NCBI GenBank assembly: GCA_902767565.1
Contig: CACXHY010000001.1
Coordinates: 250,740 to 314,739, forward strand
Length of the DNA stretch: 64,000 nt
DNA from: an uncultured Eubacteriales bacterium
GTDB taxonomy: Bacteria > Bacillota > Clostridia > Christensenellales > Aristaeellaceae
Reading direction: 5' to 3'
The notes below the pieces were generated by a model. That model ran no database searches. It was not told where the DNA came from and saw only the letters and a list, made by a program, of their open reading frames with translations. Made by a program: the position numbers and the translations under genes. Of this stretch, positions 17,542 through 28,100 are shown in pieces. Each line of letters begins with the position of its first letter. Position 1 is the first letter of the stretch.

Positions 17542-17777
17542 TTTGCCAGTTCCTCAAAGGCGGCCCTGTGCTCCCGGAGAACGCGGGCTGCCACAAAGTC
17601 GATCATCTCGTCCTCGGTCATCTCGATCTGCGGCTCGGTGTCCAGATCAATGACCAGATACTTTGGCCGGTCGTTCTTGAAAACCACTACGCGTCCTTTG
17701 TCCTCGGCCATCCGGGCGACTTTCGAAAAATCCCGGTTCGCCTCCGTCACGGAGACGATCGCACTGCTGCTCTGCAT
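17538..17777 (-). CDS. phd: Phd/YefM-type antitoxin
   Basis: 79 aa. N-terminal VSVTEANRDFSKVARMAEDKGRVVVFKN is the Phd/YefM DNA-binding and dimerisation fold; the C-terminal helical tail (MIDFVAARVLREHRAAFEEL) would fold on Doc. It normally represses the operon together with Doc. Short spacing and ATGA overlap with doc ensure coupled synthesis. Confidence 0.9.
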   Translation of the reverse strand: MQSSSAIVSVTEANRDFSKVARMAEDKGRVVVFKNDRPKYLVIDLDTEPQIEMTEDEMIDFVAARVLREHRAAFEELAK

Positions 17778-17878
17778 CGTCTATCACCTCGTGCCGATCA
17801 TCGCACAATGACAGGGCAAATCAACCTATTAGTCGTTGATCGGTGCTGCGAATGCGGATCAGCTTCTTCAACTCGCAT

Positions 17879-17910
17879 GAACCCGCATGTGATTCACAGG
17901 GGAACAACGA
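17879..17910 (-). terminator. Hairpin after the PAP2 gene, weak terminator
   Basis: AACCCGCAT (17879-17887) pairs with ATGCGGGTT about 20 nt away, just past the PAP2 stop. No proper U-tract follows on the minus strand, so it may stabilise the 3' end rather than terminate. Confidence 0.4.
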
Positions 17911-17917
17911 TGCGGGT

Positions 17918-18889
17918 TCAGGAAACTCGTGTCTTGCTGCGTCCGATCCGACGGCCGATCAGCTTCAGGAACAGCGGGAACAGCGCGATATAGTAGAAGG
18001 CATGAATCACGGAGAAGCTCAGCTTGCCCCAGTGGGAGCCCAGCCACGCAGTCATCGCGGGGCGCAGGAAATCCTTCGCCAGCACCATGGGGACAAGGCC
18101 GAGAAGGCAGATCACGATGCTGACCCAGCCGTTCTTCAGCGGCCTGAATCGGATCCACTTCTTTTCAACATAGCGCGCGATGATGAAGCCGATCACCTTG
18201 CCGATGTCGCCATAGCCATCGTTCATCATCTTCTGAGGATCCACGATCAGCTTGTCCTCGGCATCGTAGTCCATGGGATAGTTCTTGACGGAGATGAACA
18301 GGATCCCGGCCCAACAGATGATGAATCCCGCCAGCAGGAACCAGTCTTCCTTTTCGGGATGCTGCTCCAGGTATTCGAACAGCACAGCCGTCACCACCAG
18401 GCAGAGCACCGACAGCGTGATCGCCACAAAGACATCCTGAGGCGTATGCACGCCCAGATAGTTTCTGGAAAAGCCCGTCAGCAGAACAAAGAACACCAGG
18501 ATCACCGAAAGCCAGCGTGTCTTTTTCTTGTCCCACAGGTTGACGGCCATGCCGCCCGCCAAGGGGCCGGCTGTGGTTGTGTGGCCGCTGGGATAGGAAT
18601 ACCCGGTGGCCGTCCTGATGGAATCACCGGCCGGAAGAACGCGGCCGTCCCGGATCCAGGGGCGGTACACGCAGGCACTCAGCTTGATGATGGGCGTCAG
18701 CAGCATGCAGAAATAGTAAGACACCAGAGCGTACAGACCGTTCCGCTTGTCCCGGTTCCAGTACCAGAAGACCGGAAGCAGGATCAGATAGGTCGTCGCG
18801 AACATGGAGACAAACTCCATGAAGGGCGTCAGGGCTTCGTTGATCCCTTGCCTGAAGCTCTGCAGCGAAAGCAGATAGTTGATGTCCAT
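17918..18889 (-). CDS. PAP2-superfamily membrane phosphatase
   Basis: 323 aa, about seven to eight membrane helices. The three PAP2 signature parts are visible: KLSACVYRP (KxxxxxxRP), YSYPSGHT (PSGH) and SRNYLGVHTPQDV (SRxxxxxHxxxD). Such enzymes dephosphorylate lipid phosphates such as undecaprenyl pyrophosphate or phosphatidic acid at the outer face of the membrane. The length and extra C-terminal helices fit the clostridial branch that carries additional membrane segments. Start ATG 18889 behind GGAGGAA. Confidence 0.9.
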   Translation of the reverse strand: MDINYLLSLQSFRQGINEALTPFMEFVSMFATTYLILLPVFWYWNRDKRNGLYALVSYYFCMLLTPIIKLSACVYRPWIRDGRVLPAGDSIRTATGYSYPSGHTTTAGPLAGGMAVNLWDKKKTRWLSVILVFFVLLTGFSRNYLGVHTPQDVFVAITLSVLCLVVTAVLFEYLEQHPEKEDWFLLAGFIICWAGILFISVKNYPMDYDAEDKLIVDPQKMMNDGYGDIGKVIGFIIARYVEKKWIRFRPLKNGWVSIVICLLGLVPMVLAKDFLRPAMTAWLGSHWGKLSFSVIHAFYYIALFPLFLKLIGRRIGRSKTRVS

Positions 18890-18969
18890 TCCCGTTCCTC
18901 CACGTGTCAGGATCTGTCGGCACCGCGGTCATGCGCGGGATGCCTGTACGCCGGCGGATGCGCAGCAGT

Positions 18970-18997
18970 ATCATACCGCGCAGATTTGCTGTGGCAA
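18970..18997 (-). promoter_or_regulatory. Possible promoter of the PAP2 gene
   Basis: Minus strand TTGCCA (18992-18997), 16 nt, TATGAT (18970-18975). The remainder of 18890-19209 shows no gene. Confidence 0.45.
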
Positions 18998-19209
18998 GGC
19001 TATTTGCCTCACAAGAGAAAACGTCGCCCCGTGGGCGGCCAAACAGGACACGCTCTGTACTTGGCGCTTCCCATCCATACAGCGATCGGCCGGCTCCCGT
19101 TATCCCGCCGAAAAAGGGAAACGCAGGCGGAGAAGGTCTGCGCCTGCGGATGCTGCCGGTTCGGGTCGTCTCCGGATGCCCGTGCGATCCGTCCGGAACT
19201 CCGGGACCG

Positions 19210-19434
19210 TCAGTAGATCTTGCGGATGCTTTCGTCCCCCAGCCCGTATTCCTCGCGGAAGCTGTCCAGGTCGGTCTCGTCCTGCAGCAGCATCACGCCG
19301 GTGAAACGGCCGGTTTCGCGATCGATGAAGCCCGCTTCCTGCTCGCCTGTGCAGATGCTGCAGCGGATCGCAGGGGTCTGCCGGCTGCTGTTCCAGCGGC
19401 GGGGTTCACGGCGGAGTTTCCTGGTGATAAACAT
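19210..19434 (-). CDS. Conserved small protein, function unknown
   Basis: 74 aa from ATG 19434 (MFITRKLRREP...). It has a basic N-terminus, a central IRCSICTGEQEAGFIDRETGRF motif with a CxxC pair, and a C-terminus DSFREEYGL...IRKIY. Similar-looking short proteins occur in gut Clostridia and are often mislabelled (for example as aspartate dehydrogenase); nothing here supports an enzyme. It follows enolase in the same direction behind a strong hairpin. Confidence 0.6.
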   Translation of the reverse strand: MFITRKLRREPRRWNSSRQTPAIRCSICTGEQEAGFIDRETGRFTGVMLLQDETDLDSFREEYGLGDESIRKIY

Positions 19435-19467
19435 GGGATGCCTTGTCAACCTCGTTTCCGAAAGGGT

Positions 19468-19497
19468 GCCCCGGCAGCGCTTGCGCGATGCCGGGGC
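19468..19497 (-). terminator. Strong hairpin after enolase
   Basis: GCCCCGGCA ... TGCCGGGGC with an inner GCGC/GCGC extension, 11 nt past the eno stop. It lacks a long U-tract (CACCCTTTCGG follows), so termination efficiency is uncertain. Confidence 0.5.
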
Positions 19498-19507
19498 GTT
19501 GTGATCG

Positions 19508-20947
<1,440 letters not shown>

Positions 20948-21061
20948 TCAATCCTGTGCGGGATCCCGGTCGATCCCGACGTGCGGATCGCTTGCGTTAG
21001 GAAGCACACCGTGATAGAATCACACCCGTCAGAAGAATTTTGCGACTTTTCTGAAATTCGC

Positions 21062-21089
21062 TGTAACGAATCCCGGCCGGGTCCGTCTA
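21062..21089 (+). promoter_or_regulatory. ECF-sigma type promoter, probably autoregulatory
   Basis: TGTAAC (21062-21067), 16 nt, CGTCTA (21084-21089). This is the -35 AAC / -10 CGT pattern of ECF sigma factors, placed 33 nt before an ECF sigma gene. Confidence 0.7.
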
Positions 21090-21122
21090 ACCGGTGAGTC
21101 TGGCACGAAGGGAGGTGAGGGC

Positions 21123-21611
21123 GTGACACAGGAAGCCTTCGGGAAACTGTACGACACATGCTACATGCGGGTGTTCTCCTATGTGATGACACTGGCCTGC
21201 GACCGGTCGCTGGCCGAAGAGATCACGCAGGAAACCTTCTTCCGGGCTTTCTCCAGGCACGAGACCTTCCGGGCCGAATCCGACGAGTTCACATGGCTGT
21301 GTGCCATCGCCCGGAACCTCTTCATGGACAGCAGGCGGCATCAGGTGAAAGCCGGTGAGATCCCGGAGGACACACCGGATCCCGCAAAGAGCGTGGATCA
21401 GACGGTGGCCGACCGGGACGCCTCCTTCCGCATCCACATAGCCCTGCACGCCATGGAGGAGCCGTACCGCGAAGTCTTTGAGCTCCGGGTATTCGGGGAA
21501 CTCAGTTTCCGGGAGGTGGGCACCATCTTCGGCAAAACGGAGAACTGGGCCCGGGTCACCTACCACCGCGCCAGACTGAAACTTCAGGAAAGGATGGGGA
21601 TCTACGCATGA
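21123..21611 (+). CDS. RNA polymerase ECF-type sigma factor
   Basis: 162 aa; GTG start at 21123 after GGGAGGTGAGG. Region 2 (residues about 5-70) contains LAEEITQETFFRAFSRHETFR and WLCAIARNLFMDSRRHQ; region 4 (about 108-155) has YREVFELRVFGELSFREVGTIFGKTENWARVTYHRAR. Only regions 2 and 4 exist, as in ECF factors. It is overlapped by the anti-sigma-like gene by 4 nt. An ECF-type promoter in front suggests positive autoregulation in an envelope-stress response. Confidence 0.93.
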   Translation: MTQEAFGKLYDTCYMRVFSYVMTLACDRSLAEEITQETFFRAFSRHETFRAESDEFTWLCAIARNLFMDSRRHQVKAGEIPEDTPDPAKSVDQTVADRDASFRIHIALHAMEEPYREVFELRVFGELSFREVGTIFGKTENWARVTYHRARLKLQERMGIYA

Positions 21612-22357
21612 ATGAAGAATGCGAAGTGATCCGCGATCTGCTGCCGCTGTACGCCGACGAGGTCTGCAGCGCAAAGAGCCGGGAGATCGTGGAGACCCAT
21701 ATTCAGACCTGTCCGGAATGCCGGACCCTGATGGGAAGGTATCTGGACGACCGGATTGAGAAGAAACTGGAATCGGAGAAGGCCGATGTGATCGCCTACG
21801 GCGAGCGGAGGCTGCGGCAGCAGTCCGCGCTCAACGGCGGACTGATGACCGGGCTCGCGGTGATCGTGATCGTGGCCGCCCTGATCATCGGCATCGCGAC
21901 GAACGCCAGCCTCGGCCTGCTGACGGTGATCATCTCGGCCATGGCGGTCGCGGGCTCGCTGATCGCCGTGCCCATCATCGTGCCGAAGCACAAGGCCCTG
22001 TGGACGCTGGCCGCCTTCACCGCAAGCCTGCAGCTGCTGCTGGGCGTGACCTGCATCTGGACGCACGGCGATTGGTTCTGGATCGCCTCAAGCGCCACCC
22101 TGTTCGGGCTGAGCATGGTCTTCCTGCCCTTCGTGGTCCACGCCAAACCCGTGAAAGCGCTGATCGGCGGTGCCAGCAAGTTTCTGGTGGTGCTGGGGCT
22201 GGACGCCGCCCTGTTCGTCAATATGATGAATATGATCTTCTCAGACGGCCACATCACCCTGAGCACCGTTCTGTATTCCCTGGCCGTCATCGCCGGCATC
22301 GGCATGGCAGCGCTCGAGATCATTCGAAAGAGAGGAAATCGTCATGAGCAAGAATAA
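21608..22357 (+). CDS. Zinc-finger (zf-HC2) anti-sigma-like membrane protein
   Basis: 249 aa. The N-terminal cytoplasmic domain EECEVIRDLLPLYADEVCSAKSREIVETHIQTCPECR carries the HxxxCxxC zinc-binding motif of zf-HC2 anti-sigma factors. Around six hydrophobic segments follow (about residues 78-235), more than the single helix of classical RsiW proteins. Translationally coupled to the sigma gene (ATGA). It should bind the sigma factor at the membrane until a signal releases it. Confidence 0.88.
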   Translation: MNEECEVIRDLLPLYADEVCSAKSREIVETHIQTCPECRTLMGRYLDDRIEKKLESEKADVIAYGERRLRQQSALNGGLMTGLAVIVIVAALIIGIATNASLGLLTVIISAMAVAGSLIAVPIIVPKHKALWTLAAFTASLQLLLGVTCIWTHGDWFWIASSATLFGLSMVFLPFVVHAKPVKALIGGASKFLVVLGLDAALFVNMMNMIFSDGHITLSTVLYSLAVIAGIGMAALEIIRKRGNRHEQE

Positions 22358-23357
22358 GATCCTGACCGTCATCCTGGCCGCCTGCGGCATCATCCTGCTG
22401 GCCGGCGTGGTCCTGGCCCTGACAGGCCTCTTCGGCAGCACGCTCGACGTCTATGATCACGCCGAGATGTACACCGCGGGTGAGGCCGCCGTCAGCGGAA
22501 CGGTCCGCTGCCTCGACATCGACTGGTCCGCCGGCGGGGTGACCTTTGCCTGGCATGACGGGGACGGCATCCTGCTGAGCGAGACCTCGGACCGTGAGAT
22601 CGGCGAGGATCTGCGGCTTCGGTGGTGGCTGGACGGAGACACCCTGCGGGTCCGCTTCGGCAAGTCCGGCGTGAGGCTGAGCAGTCTCTTCGGGCATTAC
22701 CCCCAAAAGGAACTGACCGTCGCCCTCCCCCGGGGCATTGAGATCGCTGAACTGGACATCGATACCGGGTCCGCGTCGCAGCACATCACCGGTCTGAACG
22801 CCGACACAATGAAGCTGGATTCGGCCTCCGGCAGGATCGAAGTGCAAGCGGACTGGGTCGGCACGCTGATGGCCGATGCCGCTTCCGGCAGCGTCTCCGT
22901 CAGTGTCGGGAACGCCGCGGCCGTTACGGTCAGCACGGCTTCCGGCGGCACCGATGTGACGGTGGAGCAGGCGAACACCCTGCAGGTCAGCACGGCTTCC
23001 GGCCGCATCGGCGTCAACGCCGGCAGTATCGGGAGCCTGAAGCTGAGCAGTGCATCCGGCGGCATCAGCGTGGAGGCATCGTCTGTGGACAACGGGGAGA
23101 TCGGCAGCACGAGCGGCGCGGTGCGCGCGCAGCTTGATGCCTTCGGCTCACTGAAGATCACCACCGTCTCCGGCGCGGCATCCGCTTTCCTTCCGGTCGA
23201 ACCCGGCTACAAGGCGGTCCTGGATACCGTCAGCGGCAGAGTGGTCTTCAACGCGCCGCTCACCCGCAGCGGGAATGCCTATGTCTGCGGCGACGGCAGC
23301 GGACAGGTGACGATCGAAACCGTTTCCGGCGGGATCCAGCTCGATCCGCTTCCCTGA
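22344..23357 (+). CDS. DUF4097-family beta-repeat envelope protein
   Basis: 337 aa. One N-terminal membrane anchor (residues 5-30) is followed by an extracytoplasmic right-handed beta-type repeat domain, with recurring units such as LDSASGRIEVQAD, STASGGTDVTVEQ, STASGRIGVNAG and SSASGGISVEAS. The family is often encoded beside ECF/anti-sigma pairs or PspC proteins. It starts 14 nt inside the preceding gene, so it belongs to the sigma operon and is probably its output or sensor component. Confidence 0.88.
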   Translation: MSKNKILTVILAACGIILLAGVVLALTGLFGSTLDVYDHAEMYTAGEAAVSGTVRCLDIDWSAGGVTFAWHDGDGILLSETSDREIGEDLRLRWWLDGDTLRVRFGKSGVRLSSLFGHYPQKELTVALPRGIEIAELDIDTGSASQHITGLNADTMKLDSASGRIEVQADWVGTLMADAASGSVSVSVGNAAAVTVSTASGGTDVTVEQANTLQVSTASGRIGVNAGSIGSLKLSSASGGISVEASSVDNGEIGSTSGAVRAQLDAFGSLKITTVSGAASAFLPVEPGYKAVLDTVSGRVVFNAPLTRSGNAYVCGDGSGQVTIETVSGGIQLDPLP

Positions 23358-23372
23358 TCCGACAGGCCCCGC

Positions 23373-23408
23373 AAAAAGCCCGAGCAAGCAAGCCCGGGCT
23401 TTCTTTTG
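23373..23408 (+). terminator. Terminator of the ECF sigma operon
   Basis: AAAGCCCG ... CGGGCTTT followed by CTTTTG, 16 nt after the stop. Confidence 0.8.
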
Positions 23409-23496
23409 CCAATCAGGCAGGAAGTCCGCATCGGAAAAAGAATCGTATGTGTGAGGGTTCGGGATCCCCGGACACAGCCGAAGGGAGGATGACTCA

Positions 23497-24384
23497 ATGA
23501 CACCGCTTCTGCGAGAAACGGCCACGCCGCGCACCCGGGCGCTGAACGCGGCGCTACGGTCCCTGTGGGGCAAAAAGATGATCCTCGCGCAGCAGGAATC
23601 CCCGCATCGCCTGTTCCACAGCCGCGAAACGGAATGGATCGAAGCGGTGACAGGCGATCTCCCCGCCATGCTTGGCCTGGATTTCATTCATGACGACTAT
23701 GACGGCGTGGTGGAACGCGCACGGTGCTGGAACGACCGCGGCGGCATCGTCACGATCTGCTGGCACACCGGCGTGGAGGGGATCGACTATCCCTCCAGCA
23801 AAAACGAAGATCCCGACTGGAGCAGGCTGCTGACCCGGGGCACTGCCGAGAACGATCTGCTGCGCCGCCGGTGGGATGACGCGGCCCGGGCCCTGCTCAA
23901 GCTGCAGAGCTCGGATATCCCCGTGCTCTGGCGCCCATTCCACGAGTTCGACGGGCAATGGTTCTGGTGGGGCAAAGGCGGCCCGGAGCGCTTTGTCTCC
24001 CTCTGGCGGGAGATGGTCCGGACTTTTTCGGGTGACTGCGGCCTGAACAATCTCATCTGGGTCCTGGGATACGCGGACGATGTGCGCGAGGGCTGGGATC
24101 CCGGCGCGGGGTTCCTGGATATCGCCGGATCGGACACCTACCGGGGCGAGACGGTGCACAAGGCTTCATGGGAGCGGCTGCACGCGCTGTACCCCGACAA
24201 GCCGCTCGCTTTCCATGAATGCGGCCAGCTCCCCATGCCGGATCGCTTCTTCGACGAGAGCTGCCCCTGGCTGTGGCTGATGCCCTGGCACGGATCCACC
24301 CTGATGAACATCGGCCCGCAGCGCCTCCGGGAGGTGTACGCCGATCCGCGCACGGTGACCCTGAGCCGGGCTCCGCGCTTCTGA
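23497..24384 (+). CDS. Glycoside hydrolase family 26 (beta-mannanase-like), intracellular
   Basis: 295 aa, no signal peptide. GH26 signatures are clear: WRPFHEFDGQWFWWG with the acid/base Glu150, and AFHECG with the nucleophile Glu241; TICWHTG lies on the barrel before them. GH26 enzymes cleave beta-1,4-mannan or act as exo-mannobiohydrolases; a cytoplasmic form would process imported manno-oligosaccharides. Start ATG 23497 after GAAGGGAGG. Own terminator downstream; no sugar transporter adjacent. Confidence 0.88.
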   Translation: MTPLLRETATPRTRALNAALRSLWGKKMILAQQESPHRLFHSRETEWIEAVTGDLPAMLGLDFIHDDYDGVVERARCWNDRGGIVTICWHTGVEGIDYPSSKNEDPDWSRLLTRGTAENDLLRRRWDDAARALLKLQSSDIPVLWRPFHEFDGQWFWWGKGGPERFVSLWREMVRTFSGDCGLNNLIWVLGYADDVREGWDPGAGFLDIAGSDTYRGETVHKASWERLHALYPDKPLAFHECGQLPMPDRFFDESCPWLWLMPWHGSTLMNIGPQRLREVYADPRTVTLSRAPRF

Positions 24385-24390
24385 GAACCG

Positions 24391-24424
24391 AAAAGATCCC
24401 GCACGCTTGATGGCGGGATCTTTT
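24391..24424. terminator. Bidirectional terminator between GH26 gene and thrH
   Basis: AAAAGATCCCGC / GCGGGATCTTTT, a perfect 12-bp stem with A and T tracts, between convergent genes. Confidence 0.9.
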
Positions 24425-24431
24425 CTGATGT

Positions 24432-25040
24432 TCACAGAGCGGCGATGATCGCGTCCCGGAGATCATCATAGCGCTCGAAAGCCTGCAGATCGGGATTGTC
24501 GGCCTTGATCCTGTCGGTGGACCGGAAGAGGAATCCCGCTTTGCTGGCCCGGATCATTGCCAGATCATTGTAGCTGTCGCCCGCAGCGATGGTGTCAAAG
24601 CCCACGGACTGAAGGGCGCGCACTGTGGAGAGCTTGGATTTTTCGGTCCGGATGCGGTAGCCGGTGATCTCACCGTCCGGCGCGGCCTCCAGCGCGTTGC
24701 ACATGAGGGTGGGCCATCCGAGCTTCTGCATCAGGGGTTTGGCAAACTGGGTAAAGGTATCGCTGAGGATCATCACCTGCGTCCGCTCCCGCAGCGCGTC
24801 CAGGAATTCCCTTGCGCCCGGCATGGGGTCGATGGCGGCGATGGTGGCCTGGATATCGCGCAGGCCCAGTCGGTGTTCCTTCAGGATGCCCAGGCGGAAG
24901 CGCATCAGCTTGTCGTAATCCGGCTCGTCCCGGGTGGTGCGGCGCAGTTCGGGAATGCCGCTGGCCTCGGAAAAGGCGATCCAGATCTCGGGGACCAGCA
25001 CACCCTCCAGATCCAGGCAGACGATGTTCAGTTCGCTCAT
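24432..25040 (-). CDS. thrH: ThrH: phosphoserine phosphatase / homoserine phosphotransferase
   Basis: 202 aa from ATG 25040, the usual ThrH size. HAD motif I is CLDLEGVLVPEIW (Asp10, with the Glu replacing the second Asp typical of ThrH), motif II ILSDTFTQF, and motif III/IV AAGDSYNDLAMI. ThrH dephosphorylates phosphoserine and can pass the phosphate to homoserine. The frame is open further upstream but the ribosome-site context and homology support MSELNIVCLD as the start. Confidence 0.92.
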   Translation of the reverse strand: MSELNIVCLDLEGVLVPEIWIAFSEASGIPELRRTTRDEPDYDKLMRFRLGILKEHRLGLRDIQATIAAIDPMPGAREFLDALRERTQVMILSDTFTQFAKPLMQKLGWPTLMCNALEAAPDGEITGYRIRTEKSKLSTVRALQSVGFDTIAAGDSYNDLAMIRASKAGFLFRSTDRIKADNPDLQAFERYDDLRDAIIAAL

Positions 25041-25142
25041 GGAAGAAGCCTCGTTTCGTTTCGTTATCAGGCGGGCGCGCCGCCCGAACCAGTATAGCAC
25101 AGGTTCCTCCGTCCCGCCCCTTTTGTACGGCCGGAAGTACCG

Positions 25143-25174
25143 AAAAAAAGCAGGAACCGGAAGGTTCCCGCTTT
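25143..25174 (-). terminator. Terminator of the large SdrD_B protein gene
   Basis: Minus strand AGCGGGAACC-TTCC-GGTTCCTGCT followed by TTTTTTCGG, just past the stop. Confidence 0.85.
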
Positions 25175-25184
25175 GACGGCTGTG

Positions 25185-28100
25185 TCAGTTGCCGAACTGC
25201 CAGTTCTGGGTCTCGCCCTCGCCGTATCCCTCGGGATACGCGCCGGGCGTGGTCAGGATGTAGCCCAGATCGGCGTCATAGTTATGAGAATTGCTGTACA
25301 CCTGCACCGGCAGCGAGCCGTCCTCCCCCATCACGGATATGATCCCGGGGATGTCGCTGCGCAGCACCGTGGGCATCACCCCGGTCACGTCGCAGGTCAG
25401 GGTATAGGCGGACGGATACAGTTCGGTGAAACAGTAGAAGCCGTACTGGTCGGTGACCGTGGCGGCGATCTCGCGTCCGTCGCGCCACAGATGCACCGTG
25501 ACGTTAGGGATGCCCCCGTCCTCACTGTCCTGCAGGCCGTTGCCGTTCTCGTCCAGCCATACCCGGTCGCCCAGCACGCCGGGTGCCACGCTGCCCACGT
25601 TCAGCTCCATCAGGTCCTCGCCCATGCGCAGGGTGAAGGTATCGCTGACGCCGCTGTGGCTCTCGGTCATGGTGATCACGCTGATCTGTCCGCCGCCGGT
25701 GATGCGCTCGTCGTCAGGTTCCACGGGCACATACCCGTCCGGGAACTCGGCGCGGATCTGGTAGTCGCCGGGCTGCATGCCTTCGATGTACCAGCTTCCC
25801 GCTTCATCCGTCTCAAGTTCGGCGACCGTGCCGCCGTCTTCATCCAGCAGGGTGATCTTCACGCCCGGGACCGCCACGTACTCACCGCCCTGGTCAAACC
25901 AGGCGAAGCCCGCCAGAATGCCTGTGGTCTTGATGCCCAGGAATACATCGGTCAGCTTCTGCCCGGCCTGCATCCGGAGCTCGTCGGTCACCAGAATGCC
26001 CGAATCCTCGTGGAAACTGCTGCTGCCGCTCCGGGCCGGTTCAGAGTCGGCGTCGAGAGTGTACTGCAGCTGATAGCGTCCGGGCACCACGCCCTCAAAG
26101 ATGAACGTGCCGTCCCCGGCGGTGGTCGCTTCGCGGTAGCCGTCAACGTCATCCAGATCCACCAGGGCGATCATTGCGCCGACCAGCGGGGCTTCGTCCG
26201 CATCCAGCCTGCCGTTGTCGTTCTCGTCCAGCCAGGCGCTGCCCTCGATCGTGGCGGGCGTCACGGCACCGATGACCTGGCCGCTCCACTGCTCGCCCAT
26301 CACCACCTCAAAGGGTACGGTCTGGGTCCCGACGCTGCGCTCCAGGGGAAGGCTGAACCCCTCGGGGCGGGTGATCACCATTTCCCCGGGAAGGGTCAGG
26401 GTCAGCTCCCCAGCACCCGGACGGAGGTTCGGGAGGGCAAAGTGACCCTCCGCGTCGGTCCGGGCAGTCTCTGCCGTGCCGTCCTCGCGGGTCAGCGTCA
26501 CCATGGCGCCCTCCAGGGGCAGGTCACCGTCTCCGTACAGGCCGTCGGCATCCCCGTCCGCAAAGATCGTGCCTTCGATCGAAGCATAGGTCAGCGCGCC
26601 CACGGGAGCCAGTTTGCCGCTGTCGCCGCTCCGCAGGGAGAAGGGGCCGAAGGTGACGGTATTCCCCTCTGCCGTCAGACTGCTGTCCAACTGGCAGAAT
26701 ACGCTGTTTTCCGGCAGGATCCAGCTGAGATCATACGTTCCGGGCATGATTGAGTCGAACTGATAGGTGCCGTCCTCGTTCATCACCGCTTCCGTGACGC
26801 TGCCGTCCTCCGCGGTGAGGATCACGGAGGCACCGGGCAGCGGACCCTCGCCGGGGTCCTGCGTCCCGTTGTCGTTGGCGTCGCCGTAGAAGGCGCCGGA
26901 AAGTTTCGCGGGCACGATCATGCCGGCATACATGCCGGTGCGCTCCTCGCCGGACCTCAGTTCAAACGGCTCGGTCGCGCCGGCGCCGCTGCCCTGATTC
27001 ATGAACACGCTGCCATCGCCCGCAGCCGTGAATGCATAGCCGGCCCTGGCCGTCAGGCGCAGGCTGTAGATGCCGGGACGCAGGCTGGTGAAGATGTAGT
27101 ACCCGTTGCGGTCCGTCGTTGAGGTGCCCGCCACCAGACCGTCCTCCCCGATCAGGGCCACGGTCATGCCGGACTGGCGTTCCTCCCCCGCGTCAAGGGT
27201 CCCCGAGTTGTTGCTGTCCATGTACACCGTACCGCTGACACTGGCGTACTCCATGGCGCCGAGGTACAGGATGATGTCCTGGCCGGCGTCCGTCACGGAG
27301 ACATTCTGTACCGTGCAGTCACGCCGGTTTTCCTGGTAGAAGCGGTTGGCACCGTCCCCGGTGCCGAGCTGTGCGTAGTGCCAGCCCTCGGGGATGCGGG
27401 CCATGACCTTGTAGTTGCCGATGCGCAGGGCACCGAAGGACGCAGGGGCGTCGGCGCTGCTGTAGACGGTGGACAGTTCGTTGGAATTGGACTGGCGCAT
27501 GAGCTTCAGCATCACGCCCGGGAGCAGCTGCTCACCCTCATCATAATTGCCGTTGTCATTCGCGTCCACGTAGCACACCACGCGGACGGTGGCGCCGGGG
27601 ATCAGGCCGATGTTCTGATCCGCGAGGACGCTGTCGCGCTCGATCGTCGCGTTCTTGCGGCCGGACGTGCTCCCCTCGCCGGTGATCACGGTGCGGAGGC
27701 GCGGCAGGACGTGGTTGTTGATCACGGTGAACATCATGCCGTCCGGCAGATAGCAGCGCAGATAATATCCGCCCGGTTTCACCATCTCGAAGCTGTAATC
27801 GCCGTTTTCGTCGGTCACGGTCTGATAGAAGACGCTTTCGTCCTTCTGGCTCCGCAGTTCCATCAGCACGCCGGGCATGCCGGGCTCACTGTCCTCCCGC
27901 TCGCCGTCGGCGTCCAGGTCCTGCCACACACGGCCGGTCAGCCCGCCGGGCAAAGTCGCGCCGACAGCGGTCTCCACGGTCTCGCCGTCGCCGATGCGGA
28001 TCGGGGCGCTGTACTGCACGCGGGCCGCGCTTTGCTCCATGTAATTCTGCTTGAGCGTCATGCGCTTGGCGCTCTTTTCGCTGTATACGTAGCCCGCGGG

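Noticed and set aside
25185..25260. LPXTG-type sorting signal at the end of the SdrD_B protein
   Set aside because: The last residues are polar (…GETQNWQFGN); there is no motif, hydrophobic stretch or basic tail.
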